From positions 1 to 64,000 of the forward strand of contig NZ_BAAARY010000005.1 in NCBI RefSeq assembly GCF_039532605.1: 64,000 bases of DNA, in the 5' to 3' direction. This stretch comes from Pilimelia columellifera. Lineage in GTDB: Bacteria; Actinomycetota; Actinomycetes; Mycobacteriales; Micromonosporaceae. Below the pieces are notes generated by a model, which saw nothing but the letters and a program-made list of their open reading frames with translations, searched no databases and was not told where the DNA came from. This document shows, in pieces, positions 42,249 through 51,640 of this stretch. The first letter of the stretch is position 1. Each line of letters starts with the position of its first letter. The position numbers were made by a program, and so were the translations under genes.

Positions 42249-43790
42249 GTGACGGCGAGCCTCCAGAGCCCGGTCTCGGCTGCGAACCGGAGCGAGCCCG
42301 TGCCCCGAAGCTACGACGACAGCCAGTCGCCCCATACCAGCGGTGTGGTGCGCACGGCGTGGTCGCGCGCGCGCCGGGCCGCCCGCTGGCACCGTCCGTA
42401 CACGGCGGCGCTGTTGCTTCTGGACGCCTTCGCGGCGTTCTGCGCCAGCCTGGTGGCGACGGCGACGTTCGACCAGGCCAGCTCAGGTCTGATCCGCGGC
42501 GAGAACCAGTTCTGGTTCCTGACGGTGGCCTTCGTGCTGTTGCCGTTGGGCTGGGCGGCCTGCCTGTGGGCGAACGGCGCGTACGACCGCCGTCACCTCG
42601 GTCTGGGCGCCGAGGAGTTCAAACGGGTTATCCGGGCGGCGGTGGGCGTCGCGGCGACGGTGTCGTTCCTGGCGTTCTCGACGAAGACGGACCTGTCCCG
42701 GTTGTCGGTGGCGGTGGCTCTCGGGGCGGCCCTGCTGCTCATCCTCCTGCTGCGCCGACTGGCCCGGATGGTCCTGCACGCCCGGCGCCGGTCCGGCGTC
42801 GCCACGCACCGGATGATCCTGCTGGGGACGCTGCCGGAGGCGTTGGAGGTCTACACCGCGGTGACGCGTAACCGCGACGCCGGTCTGGTGCCGGTGGGGA
42901 TCAGCGTCACCGAGGGTCTCGCGGCGACCCGGGGCCTGAAGACCCCGGTTCCGGTCTACGACGCTCGGGACGTGCCGGCGCTGGTGCAGCGACTGGAGGC
43001 CGACACGATCGCGGTGTGTGGATCGGTGGGGGCCGAAGCGGGGGAGCTGCGTCGGCTGGCCTGGCAGTTGGAGGGCACCGGCGTCGACCTGTTGGTGGCG
43101 CCGCAGTTGACTGACATCGCCGGGCCGCGGGTCCACATTCGGCCGATCGAGGGCCTGCCGCTGCTGCATGTCGAGGAGCCGACCCTGTCGGGGGTGGCGT
43201 GGCTGGCAAAGAACCTGCTGGACCGGGTGGCCGCCGCGATGGGCCTGCTGGCGTTGGCGCCGGTGTTCCTGGCGGTCGCGTTCGGGGTCCGGGTGTCGGA
43301 TCCGGGTCCGGTCTTCTTCCGGCAGCCGCGGGTGGGGGTGGCCGGCCGGACGTTCCGGGTGTGGAAGTTCCGCACCATGTACGTCGACGCCGAGGACCGG
43401 CTCGCGGCGTTGCAGGAGCACAATGAGGGCGACGGCCTCCTGTTCAAGATCCGCAAGGATCCGCGGGTGTTCCCGTTCGGGGAGTTCCTGCGCAAGACCT
43501 CGCTGGACGAGCTGCCCCAGCTGGTGAACGTCCTCTGGGGCGAGATGTCGCTGGTGGGCCCCAGGCCGCTGCCGGCCGACAACGGCGACTTCCTCGGCGA
43601 CGTGCGCCGCCGGCTCCTGGTGCGTCCGGGGATAACCGGTCTGTGGCAGGTGTCCGGGCGTTCGGACCTGTCGTGGGAGGAGGCGGTACGGCTCGACCTC
43701 TACTACGTCGACAACTGGTCGCTGACCTACGACCTGGCGATCCTGTGGCGCACCGTCGGGGTCGTGCTGGCCCGCAAGGGCGCCTACTGA
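42249..43790 (+). CDS. Polyprenyl-phosphate sugar-1-phosphate transferase (WbaP/WcaJ type)
   Basis: GTG at 42249 gives 513 residues. An earlier start at 42180 is possible. The N-half has four membrane helices (near 45-210) and a CoA-binding-like soluble part. The C-half is the bacterial sugar transferase domain with VWKFRTMYVDAEDR (near 375-388), KTSLDELPQLVNVLWGEMSLVGPRPLP (near 415-441, including DELPQ and PRP) and RPGITGLWQVSGRS. It loads the first sugar onto undecaprenyl phosphate. The two LCP proteins downstream may attach the finished polymer. Confidence 0.9.
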   Translation: MTASLQSPVSAANRSEPVPRSYDDSQSPHTSGVVRTAWSRARRAARWHRPYTAALLLLDAFAAFCASLVATATFDQASSGLIRGENQFWFLTVAFVLLPLGWAACLWANGAYDRRHLGLGAEEFKRVIRAAVGVAATVSFLAFSTKTDLSRLSVAVALGAALLLILLLRRLARMVLHARRRSGVATHRMILLGTLPEALEVYTAVTRNRDAGLVPVGISVTEGLAATRGLKTPVPVYDARDVPALVQRLEADTIAVCGSVGAEAGELRRLAWQLEGTGVDLLVAPQLTDIAGPRVHIRPIEGLPLLHVEEPTLSGVAWLAKNLLDRVAAAMGLLALAPVFLAVAFGVRVSDPGPVFFRQPRVGVAGRTFRVWKFRTMYVDAEDRLAALQEHNEGDGLLFKIRKDPRVFPFGEFLRKTSLDELPQLVNVLWGEMSLVGPRPLPADNGDFLGDVRRRLLVRPGITGLWQVSGRSDLSWEEAVRLDLYYVDNWSLTYDLAILWRTVGVVLARKGAY

Positions 43791-43844
43791 CCGCTGCGCC
43801 GTCTCCTGACCCGGGCACGCCGGCCGAACAGGGACAATGGCCGG

Positions 43845-44378
43845 ATGACGAGTTGGCAGCCCGGCGCGGCGATCCACGGCGACGACCCGTTCGCCACCCC
43901 GGCGGACGACCGGTCGCCGGCCAGACGGATGCGGGGCCGGCTGCCGCTGCCGGTGACCCTGTGGACGGCTGGCGACGGCCGGGGCCGGGCTGGCCTGACG
44001 GTCTCGTCGACGATGATCGCCGACGGGGCGCCGGGCCGGGTCGCCGGCCTCGTCGACCCGGAGTCGGAGCTGTGGGCGGCGGTGGAGGCCGGCGGCGTGT
44101 TCGCGCTGACGCCGCTCGCGGAGCGGGACCAGCAGTTGGCCGACCGGTTCGCCGGGCTCATGCCCGCCCCGGGCGGCCTGTTCGCCGGGGACCGCTGGGA
44201 GCAGACGGCGTACGGCCCGATCGGCGAGGGCAGGACCACCTGGGTGGGTTGCCGCCTCGACGAGGCCCGGCCGTTCGGCTGGAACCTGCTCGTCTGCGCC
44301 ACGATCGAGCGGACTGCGTTCGGTGATGGCGCCGCGCCGCTGCTGCACTACCGCGGCCGCTACCGGCGCCTGGCCTGA
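43845..44378 (+). CDS. Flavin reductase-like FMN-binding protein
   Basis: This 177-residue protein starts at an ATG. It resembles the flavin-reductase (split-barrel) domain: LPVTLWTAGD, AGLTVSSTMIADGAPGRVAGLVDPES (about 50-75), then LADRFAGLMPAPGG. Such proteins bind FMN and often reduce free flavin for a partner monooxygenase. No partner is adjacent. It sits between two envelope-sugar genes with no clear link. Confidence 0.7.
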   Translation: MTSWQPGAAIHGDDPFATPADDRSPARRMRGRLPLPVTLWTAGDGRGRAGLTVSSTMIADGAPGRVAGLVDPESELWAAVEAGGVFALTPLAERDQQLADRFAGLMPAPGGLFAGDRWEQTAYGPIGEGRTTWVGCRLDEARPFGWNLLVCATIERTAFGDGAAPLLHYRGRYRRLA

Positions 44379-44428
44379 CCGGCTCACCATGCGATCAACG
44401 CCCGGCCCGGGCGGTCTAGGCTGCCGGT

Positions 44429-45403
44429 ATGGCGGTGACACAGCGGTACGGGCAGGGCCATCGGATTCTGGTCAGCGGTGGGGCGGGGTTCGTCCCCTCA
44501 CATCTGGTTGACGCGTTGCTGGCGCGTGGCGCCAGCGTGGTGGCGGTGGACAATTTCATCACCGGATCCAAGGACAACATCGCCCACCTGGCGGGCAATC
44601 CGGCGTTCACGCTGGTCGAGGCGGATGTGACCGAGCCGTTGCCTGATCATCCGGCGTTGTCCGAGCGGTTCGACGCCGTGCTGCACCTGGCCTCGCCGGC
44701 GAGCCCGACGGATTTCGCCAAGCTGCCGCTGGAGATCCTGACGGTGGGGTCGGCGGGCACGTTGCGGCTGTTGGAGCGCGCCAGGGCCGACAGCGCCCGG
44801 TTCCTGCTGGCCTCGACCTCCGAGGCGTACGGGGACCCGCTGGTGCACCCGCAGCCGGAGTCGTACTGGGGCAATGTGAACCCCAACGGGGTCCGCAGCG
44901 TCTACGACGAGGCGAAGCGTTTCGGCGAGGCAGCGACGATGGCGTACCACCGGGCCTTCGGCACGGACGTGGCGATCGTGCGCATCTTCAACACGTACGG
45001 GCCGCGGATGCGTCCCGACGATGGCAGGGCCATCCCGACGTTCATCAGCCAGGCGTTGCGCGGCGAGCCGATCACCGTTCACGGCGACGGCGCCCAGACC
45101 CGGTCGATCTGTTACGTCGATGATCTGGTGCGCGGCATCCTGCTGTTGCTGGATTCCGACGAGACCGGCCCGGTCAACTGCGGCACCGAGCACGAGCTGA
45201 GCATGCGGGAGCTGGCCGAGCGGATCGTGGCGATCACCGGCAGCGCGTCGCAGGTGATTCTCGTGCCGCGGACGTCGGACGATCCGGAGCGCCGGCGGCC
45301 GGATCTGACCCTGGCGCGGACCCGGCTCGGTTATGAGCCGACCGTCGGACCCGAGGACGGTTTGTGGCGAACTGTCGCCTTCTTCGCCGAACGTCGGGGC
45401 TGA
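44429..45403 (+). CDS. NAD-dependent epimerase/dehydratase (UDP-xylose synthase-like) with altered Rossmann motif
   Basis: This 324-residue protein starts at an ATG. It is an extended SDR, with VVAVDNFITGSKDNIAHL (near 37-54), STSEAYGDPLVHPQ (near 129-142), the catalytic YDEAK (near 159-163) and RIFNTYGPRMRPDDGRA (near 187-203), all close to UDP-glucuronate decarboxylases. The nucleotide motif reads GGAGFVP where GGAGFIG is expected: its last Gly codon is CCC (Pro). This could weaken NAD binding or mark a specialised paralogue. Confidence 0.85.
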   Translation: MAVTQRYGQGHRILVSGGAGFVPSHLVDALLARGASVVAVDNFITGSKDNIAHLAGNPAFTLVEADVTEPLPDHPALSERFDAVLHLASPASPTDFAKLPLEILTVGSAGTLRLLERARADSARFLLASTSEAYGDPLVHPQPESYWGNVNPNGVRSVYDEAKRFGEAATMAYHRAFGTDVAIVRIFNTYGPRMRPDDGRAIPTFISQALRGEPITVHGDGAQTRSICYVDDLVRGILLLLDSDETGPVNCGTEHELSMRELAERIVAITGSASQVILVPRTSDDPERRRPDLTLARTRLGYEPTVGPEDGLWRTVAFFAERRG

Positions 45404-45507
45404 CCGGTCAGCCGCGCGGCCCGGGGTTGGCCGGTCGTATGGCCGTAGTTGCCCGCCGCGCGGGGCGGATCATCGCTGATCTTGCATCGGCTACGTAACC
45501 TTGGCTC

Positions 45508-46731
45508 ATGTCTTCGACGCACCCACGCCGCGCCGGCCGAAGCGCTCCGGTGGGTTCCGCTCGCCCGTCCGGCCGGGCGAGCGTGCCGATCAGTGTCGCG
45601 GCCGGATCCTCCCGGACGCCCGGGGCCAGCGCCCGGTCGAGCGCCAACGCTCGCGCTACCCGTCCGCTCACCGGCGGCGGCGGACGTGGTGGCGGCCTGC
45701 CGCCGAGCGTCCCCGGCGGTCGTCGCCCCGGGCCCAGGCCCCGCTGGGGCCGGATCATCCTGGTGGCCGCGGCGGCGCTGCTGGTCGTCAGCCTGCTCGC
45801 CGTGGGCGCCCTGGCCCTGTACGGCAAGAGCCTGGACAAGAACCTCGCGCGCACGGACCCGTTCTCGGCGCTCACCGGCGGACGCCCGCCAGCGACGGTC
45901 GACGGCGTGATCAACATGCTGTTGGTCGGCTCCGACTCCCGCGACCCGGACGCCTCGCTCAACGTGTCCAGCGAGTGGCGTGCCGACACCATCATCGTCA
46001 TGCACATTCCGGCGAACCAGAAAGAGGCGTACCTCATCTCGGTGCCGCGTGACCTGTATGTGCCGATCCCCGAGAGCCCTTCGGCCGACTGCGGAGAACG
46101 GCGCGGCAAGGTCAACGCGGCGTTCGCGTTCGGTGGCCTGCCGCTGGCGGTGCGGACCGTCGAGTGCTTCACCGATATCCGGATGGACCACGTCGTCGCG
46201 ATCGACTTCGCCGGGTTCAAGGAGGTCACCGACGCCCTCGGCGGCGTCGACATGAAGATCGAGCAGACTGTCACGTCGATCCACAAGCCGTTCCGGACCT
46301 TCAAGAAGGGCAAGCGGCAGCTCAGCGGCGCCGAGGCCCTCGACTACGTCCGGCAGCGCAAACAGTTCGCCGACGGCGACTTCGCCCGGGTCCGGCACCA
46401 GCAGCAGTTCCTGCGGGCGCTCATGGACAAGGCGGTCAGCTCCGGCACGCTGGCCAACCCACCCAAGCTCAACGCCTTCCTCAAGGCCGCCACCGGCGCC
46501 CTCACCGTCGACAAGGAGTTGAGCCTGGTCGACATGGCGGTGCAGTTCCGCAACCTCAAGGGCGACAATCTGCGCTTCATGACCAGCCCCCACGCCGGCA
46601 GCGAGACGATCAACGGCGAGTCCGTGGTCGTCTCCGACCGGCCCAAGGCGCTCGCGCTCTACCAGGCCGTCGCCAAGGACAAGGTCGCCGAATGGGTGGC
46701 CGCGAACCCGCCAGCGAAGGCGACAGGCTGA
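45508..46731 (+). CDS. LytR-CpsA-Psr (LCP) glycopolymer ligase
   Basis: This 407-residue protein starts at an ATG. A Ser/Ala/Arg-rich cytoplasmic tail (1-85) leads to one membrane helix (about 88-112) and the LCP domain: NMLLVGSDSRDPD (near 136-148), ADTIIVMHIPANQKEAYLIS, DFAGFKEVTDALGGV and ALDYVRQRKQFADGDFARVRHQQQFLRAL with the polyprenyl-pyrophosphate-binding Arg. LCP enzymes move glycopolymers from undecaprenyl carriers to peptidoglycan. A second LCP gene follows. Confidence 0.92.
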   Translation: MSSTHPRRAGRSAPVGSARPSGRASVPISVAAGSSRTPGASARSSANARATRPLTGGGGRGGGLPPSVPGGRRPGPRPRWGRIILVAAAALLVVSLLAVGALALYGKSLDKNLARTDPFSALTGGRPPATVDGVINMLLVGSDSRDPDASLNVSSEWRADTIIVMHIPANQKEAYLISVPRDLYVPIPESPSADCGERRGKVNAAFAFGGLPLAVRTVECFTDIRMDHVVAIDFAGFKEVTDALGGVDMKIEQTVTSIHKPFRTFKKGKRQLSGAEALDYVRQRKQFADGDFARVRHQQQFLRALMDKAVSSGTLANPPKLNAFLKAATGALTVDKELSLVDMAVQFRNLKGDNLRFMTSPHAGSETINGESVVVSDRPKALALYQAVAKDKVAEWVAANPPAKATG

Positions 46732-46872
46732 CCGCGCGGTCCGCGTGTCGGACTTCGACGTGGCCGGGAGCTTTCCGAGAGCCGGACCTGTCCGTACAGT
46801 GACTCGGGCAGCCTTCCACCTGTTGGGCGGCAGGTTGTCTGTGCCCGATCGTTCGACAGGAGAGCAGCCGCG

Positions 46873-48060
46873 ATGGGGGTCGATACCCAACGACGGACAG
46901 CGTCCGCGGATTCCGTGGCCGACAGCTCTCCGCGTGGGGTGACCTACGGCGTTCCGGTGACAGACCCGGCGCCGGGGCGCGCCAAGGCGCCGCTGTGGGC
47001 CCGGATCTCGGTGATCTGCGGCGCGGTGCTCATGCTCGTCACGGGCGCCACGCTCGTGGCCAGCACCGTGCTGATCAACCGGTACACGAAGAATGTCAAC
47101 CAGGCCAACCTTATCGACACCGACAGCAAGGTCGGCGACGGCAAGGCGCTGTCCGGCGCCGTCAACCTGCTGCTGCTCGGGGTCGACGAGCGAGCGCGGG
47201 ACAAGGGCAACATCCGCTCGGACACGATCATCGTCCTGCACATCCCGGCCTCGCAGGACCAGGCGTATCTGGTGTCGGTGCCGCGGGACACGTTCGTCGA
47301 CATCCCGGCCTTCCCGAAGACCGGATTCGGCGGCGGACGACACAAGGCGACCGAGGCGTTCTTCTACGGAGCCCAGAACGGCGGCGGCCGGGAGGGCGGC
47401 GCGCAGTTGGTCGCCAAGACGCTCAACAAGATGACCGGAGTCAGGTTCGACGGCGCCGCGATCATCGACTTCAGCGGATTCATCCGTGTGATCAACGCCC
47501 TGGGCGGAGTCCGCATGTGCGTCGACCACCAGGTCCAGTCGATCCACATGCAACTGGTTGACGGCAAGCCGATGTGGAACAACGAGGCCCGGGCTGCCGG
47601 CGGCGGCAAGCCGGTGATCCACAAGAAGGGCTGCCGCGAGATGGCGGGCTGGGAGGCGCTGGACTTCTCCCGCCAGCGCTACGGGCTGCCCAACGGCGAC
47701 TACGACCGTCAGCGACACCAGCAGCAGCTCGTCAAGGCCATCGCCAAGGAGGCCACCAGCAAGGGCGTCGCCACCGACCTCGGCAAGCTCGACCGCGTGA
47801 TCAAGGCCGCCGGCAGCACACTCATGCTGGACACCGGCGGCGTCCCGATCGCCGACTTCGCGTTCACGCTCAAGGACGTCGCCGCCAACGATCTCATCCT
47901 GGTCAGGACCAACGCGGGCACCTTCCACTCGACGAACGTCAACGGTCAGTCGGCGGAGGCGTTGAGCCCGGAGAGCATGCAGATGTTCCACGCGGTGCGT
48001 GACGGCACGCTCGCGGAGTGGCTGATCAGCCACCCGCATTTCATCGCCACGTCGAAGTGA
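46873..48060 (+). CDS. LytR-CpsA-Psr (LCP) glycopolymer ligase
   Basis: This 395-residue protein starts at an ATG with AGGAGAG upstream. It has one membrane helix (near 45-68) and an LCP domain with NLLLLGVDERARDKGNIRSDTIIVLHI (Arg/Asp set near 98-124), DFSGFIRVINALGGV and ALDFSRQRYGLPNGDYDRQRHQQQLV. It differs enough from the preceding LCP to be an old duplication. Both face the same way, 140 bases apart, and may serve different polymers. Confidence 0.92.
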   Translation: MGVDTQRRTASADSVADSSPRGVTYGVPVTDPAPGRAKAPLWARISVICGAVLMLVTGATLVASTVLINRYTKNVNQANLIDTDSKVGDGKALSGAVNLLLLGVDERARDKGNIRSDTIIVLHIPASQDQAYLVSVPRDTFVDIPAFPKTGFGGGRHKATEAFFYGAQNGGGREGGAQLVAKTLNKMTGVRFDGAAIIDFSGFIRVINALGGVRMCVDHQVQSIHMQLVDGKPMWNNEARAAGGGKPVIHKKGCREMAGWEALDFSRQRYGLPNGDYDRQRHQQQLVKAIAKEATSKGVATDLGKLDRVIKAAGSTLMLDTGGVPIADFAFTLKDVAANDLILVRTNAGTFHSTNVNGQSAEALSPESMQMFHAVRDGTLAEWLISHPHFIATSK

Positions 48061-48150
48061 CCCATGCTCCGGACCCGAGCCGCCCCGGCCGTCGGGGTAG
48101 TCGTCAGGGAGCGCTGGGCGGCGCCGTGGTCGGGACCGTAAGCTGGCGGG

Positions 48151-48486
48151 GTGTCGGCCATCGAGATCCCCACCGTGACAGCGACCACCCTGCCCGCGGG
48201 CGCCCGTCTCATCGACGTCCGTGAGCCGGACGAGTGGGCTGCCGGGCACGCGCCAGGCGCGGCGCACCTTCCCATGATGCAGATCCCGGACCGCGCGGCG
48301 GAGGTGCCCCGGGACGGCGATGTCGTCGTCGTGTGTCGGTCCGGCGCCAGGTCAGCGCAGGTGGTGAGTTACCTGCTGGCCAACGGTTGGGGCAACGTCC
48401 ACAACCTGGACGGCGGGATGCGCGGTTGGGCCGCCGCTGGCCAGCCGATGGTCGCCGACGACGATCGTCAAGCCCAGGTCATCTGA
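48151..48486 (+). CDS. Single-domain rhodanese
   Basis: GTG at 48151 gives 111 residues of one rhodanese domain. It has LIDVREPDEWAAGHAPGAAHLPM and the active-site loop VVVCRSGARSA, with Cys near 67. DGGMRGWAAAGQP ends the domain. Such proteins carry a persulfide sulfur. The next gene starts ten bases later, so they are probably co-transcribed. Confidence 0.9.
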   Translation: MSAIEIPTVTATTLPAGARLIDVREPDEWAAGHAPGAAHLPMMQIPDRAAEVPRDGDVVVVCRSGARSAQVVSYLLANGWGNVHNLDGGMRGWAAAGQPMVADDDRQAQVI

Positions 48487-48495
48487 CCGACGCCG

Positions 48496-49299
48496 GTGTC
48501 CGTCCCCCTCGTCTTCGCCCACCGTGGGGCTTCCGCGGAGCTTCCTGAGCACACGCTGGCCGCGTACCTGCGCGCCCTGGAGGCCGGGGCGGACGGCCTG
48601 GAATGCGATGTCCGGATGACCAGGGACGGGCATCTGGTCTGCGTGCACGACCGTCGGCTCGACCGGACCAGCAACGGACGCGGACCGGTGAGCCGGCGCA
48701 CCCTGGCCGAGCTGGCCGAGCTGGACTTCGGCTCCTGGCACGCGGCCACCCGAGGCTCCGATCTCGATGGCGCGGCTCGTCCGGGCACGGGGACGGTCGG
48801 CGTGCTGACCCTCAACCAGCTGTTGGACCATATCGACGGCGTGCGACAGCCGGTGCGGCTGCTGGTGGAGACCAAGCACCCAACCCGGCACGGGGGCGCC
48901 GTCGAGCGCAGCCTGCGGGAGTTGCTGGCCCGGCGCGGGCTGCACCGGGCCCGCCCGGACGCCCGGGTGCGGGTGTCGGTGATGTCGTTCTCGCCGTTGG
49001 CGGTGCGGCGGATGCGGGCGTTGGCGCCGGCGGTGCCGACGGTCCAGCTGCTGGATCTGCTGCCCTCGGGCCTCACCCCGCCCGGACTCGGGCGCCTGCC
49101 GGTCGCCGCGCCGGTGGTGGGGCCGAGCGTGGAGCTGCTGCGGGCGCGGCCCGGTCTGGCGCCGGCGCTGCGGGCCGCCGGCAAGCGGGTGTACGTCTGG
49201 ACCGTCAACGAGCCGGACGACATCGACCTGGCGGTGTCGCTGGGAGTCGACGGTCTCATCACCGACCGGCCCGCCGAGGTTCGCGAGCGCCTGGGCTGA
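48496..49299 (+). CDS. Glycerophosphodiester phosphodiesterase
   Basis: GTG at 48496 gives 267 residues. The active-site signatures are FAHRGASAELPEHTLAAYLRAL (His near 7, Glu near 14), GLECDVRMTRDGHLVCVHDR (near 34-53) and LLVETKHP. The end VWTVNEPDDIDLAVSLGVDGLITDRP is standard. No signal peptide, so it is cytoplasmic. It splits glycerophosphodiesters to glycerol 3-phosphate and an alcohol. Confidence 0.92.
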   Translation: MSVPLVFAHRGASAELPEHTLAAYLRALEAGADGLECDVRMTRDGHLVCVHDRRLDRTSNGRGPVSRRTLAELAELDFGSWHAATRGSDLDGAARPGTGTVGVLTLNQLLDHIDGVRQPVRLLVETKHPTRHGGAVERSLRELLARRGLHRARPDARVRVSVMSFSPLAVRRMRALAPAVPTVQLLDLLPSGLTPPGLGRLPVAAPVVGPSVELLRARPGLAPALRAAGKRVYVWTVNEPDDIDLAVSLGVDGLITDRPAEVRERLG

Positions 49300-49336
49300 C
49301 CTGGCGTCCCAGCGGCCCGCAGGGCACACTTTCGCC

Positions 49337-50221
49337 ATGGTCGAGCACGGCAAGATCGTCGATGGCGTCGCCGCGGGAACGGTCGAGCCGCGGGACCGCG
49401 ACGGTGGTCGGGCCCGCCGGCAGCAGGTGGACCGGGACCGTGACCTGTTCATCGCCGCGACGAGCCATGAGCTGAGAACGCCGATCACGGTGATCAAGGG
49501 CTACGCCGACACCCTCGCCGACCACTGGGAAAGTCTCCCCGAAGCCGATCGCCGGGAGGCCGCCCGGGTCATCAGCGAGCGGGCCGGCGACCTGGCCCGA
49601 CTGGTGGACCGGCTGCTGTCGACCGCCAGCGAGGCCGACCCGGCCAACGGCGCCCCGCCGGTCGCCTTCGACCTGGTCGAGGCGCTGCGCGTCGCGGTCG
49701 CCGCGCTGCCGGTGGATCTGGCGCACCGGCTGGTGGTGCAGCTGCCGATCGGGCTGCCGGGCGCGGTAGGTGATCCGGCGAGTCTGTCGACGGTGCTCAC
49801 CGAGCTGGCCACCAACGCCGACAAATACTCGCCGGTGGGTTCGCCGATCTGGCTCACCGCCGGCACCGACGCCGGCACCGTCTTCTTCCGGGTTAGCGAC
49901 CAGGGCATCGGGGTACGTCCGGAATACGTCGAGCGGGTGTTCGACCGGTTCTGGCAGGGGGAGGACCGGCCCTCAGCGGCGGCGCGCGGCCCACGGACGC
50001 TGGGACGAGCCGACGAGGAGGGGTACCGCCGACGTCGTGGCGGCGCCGGCCTCGGTCTGTACCTTGTCCGGCGGATCGTCGAGCGGCAGAACGGAAGCGT
50101 CTTTCTCCGGCCCCGGAACGGGGGCGGTACCGTCGCAGAGGTGCGCCTGCCGTGCGCGCGTGGCTCGGCGACTGCCGGCCCACCGGATTCGGGCCAGGGG
50201 GCGGCGGTGTTCGAGCAGTGA
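49337..50221 (+). CDS. Soluble sensor histidine kinase
   Basis: This 294-residue protein starts at an ATG. The H-box ATSHELRTPITVIKGYADTL has its His near residue 46. The catalytic domain has LTELATNADKYSP (N-box), VSDQGIGVRPEYVERVFDRFWQ (G1/F) and GGAGLGLYLVRRIVERQNG (G2). There is no membrane helix or clear sensor domain before the H-box, and no response regulator lies nearby. A second ATPase-type protein follows. Confidence 0.85.
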   Translation: MVEHGKIVDGVAAGTVEPRDRDGGRARRQQVDRDRDLFIAATSHELRTPITVIKGYADTLADHWESLPEADRREAARVISERAGDLARLVDRLLSTASEADPANGAPPVAFDLVEALRVAVAALPVDLAHRLVVQLPIGLPGAVGDPASLSTVLTELATNADKYSPVGSPIWLTAGTDAGTVFFRVSDQGIGVRPEYVERVFDRFWQGEDRPSAAARGPRTLGRADEEGYRRRRGGAGLGLYLVRRIVERQNGSVFLRPRNGGGTVAEVRLPCARGSATAGPPDSGQGAAVFEQ

Positions 50222-50243
50222 TGGCGTCGGGGGAGGCGGGAGC

Positions 50244-50669
50244 GTGACGATGGTGGTCGCCGAGCGGGCCTGGTGTCTCGTGGTGCCACACCACGCCCGG
50301 GGCGCCCGTCTGGCCCGGCACCGGCTCGCCGCTGAGCTGGCCGGAGCGGTCAACTCCGCGTTGCTGACCGACGTCATCGTCGTCGCCGCCGAGCTGGTCG
50401 GCAACGCTGTCCGGCATGCCGACCCGTTGCCTGGCGGTGTCATCCGGGTGTCCTGGCGGTTGGCGCCGGGCGCCGTCGCGGACGTGGTCGAGGTGCGGGT
50501 CACCGACGGCGGCGCGGGCAGCAGCGTTCCCCGACCGCGCGAGGTCGGGATGGACGCCACCGGGGGGCGCGGACTGAGCATCGTCGCGGCGCTCGCCGAC
50601 GGGTGGGGCGTCGACCGGGACGGGTTGGGGCAGAGCGTCTGGGCCAGACTGTCCACCGCCGCGGACTAG
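50244..50669 (+). CDS. HATPase anti-sigma/RsbW-like protein
   Basis: GTG at 50244 with GGAGGCGGG upstream gives 141 residues. It is a lone GHKL ATPase domain: AAELVGNAVRHADPL (N-box), VRVTDGGAGSSVPR (G1) and GGRGLSIVAALADGWG (G2). This is typical of actinobacterial RsbW-like kinases that act on anti-anti-sigma factors. It starts 22 bases after the histidine kinase gene, so the two may be linked. No sigma-factor gene is visible nearby. Confidence 0.8.
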   Translation: MTMVVAERAWCLVVPHHARGARLARHRLAAELAGAVNSALLTDVIVVAAELVGNAVRHADPLPGGVIRVSWRLAPGAVADVVEVRVTDGGAGSSVPRPREVGMDATGGRGLSIVAALADGWGVDRDGLGQSVWARLSTAAD

Positions 50670-50737
50670 GCCACGACGAGCTGACCTTTGCCGAGGCGGG
50701 TGGTCATCACCACGGCCACCGCCTAGGCTGTGTGGCC

Positions 50738-51640
50738 GTGAGCAAGCGTCGGAAGAACCCCGCCAGCAAGAGCAACGCCCGTGCCGCTGCGGCCGTCCCT
50801 AAGCGGGTGAAGTTGCGTGACATCTTCGTCGCCCGTCCGTTCGAGGGCCTGGCCGACGAGGCCGAGTGGATCGCGCTGCGTGAGCTGGTGCCGGCCGCGA
50901 CGGCGCCGCTGACCCTCGTGCCGGAGCTTGCCGCGAAGCACAGCGACCGCACGGTCGTGCTGGCGTCGGTGCTCCCGGGCGCGGCGCCGGCGATGTCCCG
51001 CGCCGATGGGACCATCCTCATCGGTTTGCAGCGCCACCAGCAGTCCGGCGACATCTCCCGTGATCTGGCGGCGGCGCTGATCAGCGCGTTGGAGACCGAG
51101 CCCGGAACGCAGGTCGTGGCGCCGTCGCTGCCGGGCGAGGGACCCAGGTTGCCGGACGTCATTGTCGACGGGGAGCTGGAGGTCACCGTCCACGACGGCT
51201 TCGGGTTCTGGCTGGCCGAGGGCGCCGGCGACGACCCGCAGACCGCGGCGGTGCTGGACCAGGCCAACGCGGCGATCTTCCCGACGGTCCGGTTGGCCGC
51301 GCGCCGGGGCGCCTACTGGTGTCTGGCCGGCGACAAGGCCCACGTGCGTCTGGTCCTGACCGACGACGAGGACCATGCGTTGGCGGCCCTGGCGCGGCTG
51401 GCGGCGGCGGGGGAGCTGGCGCTCGGCGAGGGCACGAGGTTCGCCGGCATGTTCCGGGCACACGGCCGGCTGGCCCCGGTGTGGGACCTGCCGGCCGATG
51501 TCGAGGCCGGGCAGTGGGAGGCGTCGGTCACGGCGTTCGCCGACCGGTACGCCAAAGCGCTGGCCGACGGCGCCCCGGTGACCGCGGACGAACGACGTGC
51601 CCGCCAGGGACTGCTGGGCCGTCAGCTCGCTCTACGCTGA
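50738..51640 (+). CDS. DUF5926-family protein
   Basis: GTG at 50738 gives 300 residues beginning [13 protein letters not shown] basic N-terminus leads to two similar alpha/beta halves ([25 protein letters not shown], and later [22 protein letters not shown]). The layout matches actinobacterial DUF5926 proteins, with no known activity. It converges on the arginine deiminase gene, the two stops overlapping by nine bases. Confidence 0.8.
   Translation: MSKRRKNPASKSNARAAAAVPKRVKLRDIFVARPFEGLADEAEWIALRELVPAATAPLTLVPELAAKHSDRTVVLASVLPGAAPAMSRADGTILIGLQRHQQSGDISRDLAAALISALETEPGTQVVAPSLPGEGPRLPDVIVDGELEVTVHDGFGFWLAEGAGDDPQTAAVLDQANAAIFPTVRLAARRGAYWCLAGDKAHVRLVLTDDEDHALAALARLAAAGELALGEGTRFAGMFRAHGRLAPVWDLPADVEAGQWEASVTAFADRYAKALADGAPVTADERRARQGLLGRQLALR

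Noticed and set aside
42483..44441. Minus-strand frame of 652 codons opposite the sugar transferase gene
   Set aside because: It is Arg/Gln/His/Pro-rich, as antisense frames in GC-rich DNA usually are. The plus strand carries recognised genes.
45331..48267. Minus-strand frame of 978 codons opposite the two LCP genes
   Set aside because: Its composition is that of an antisense shadow, and both LCP genes are well supported on the plus strand.
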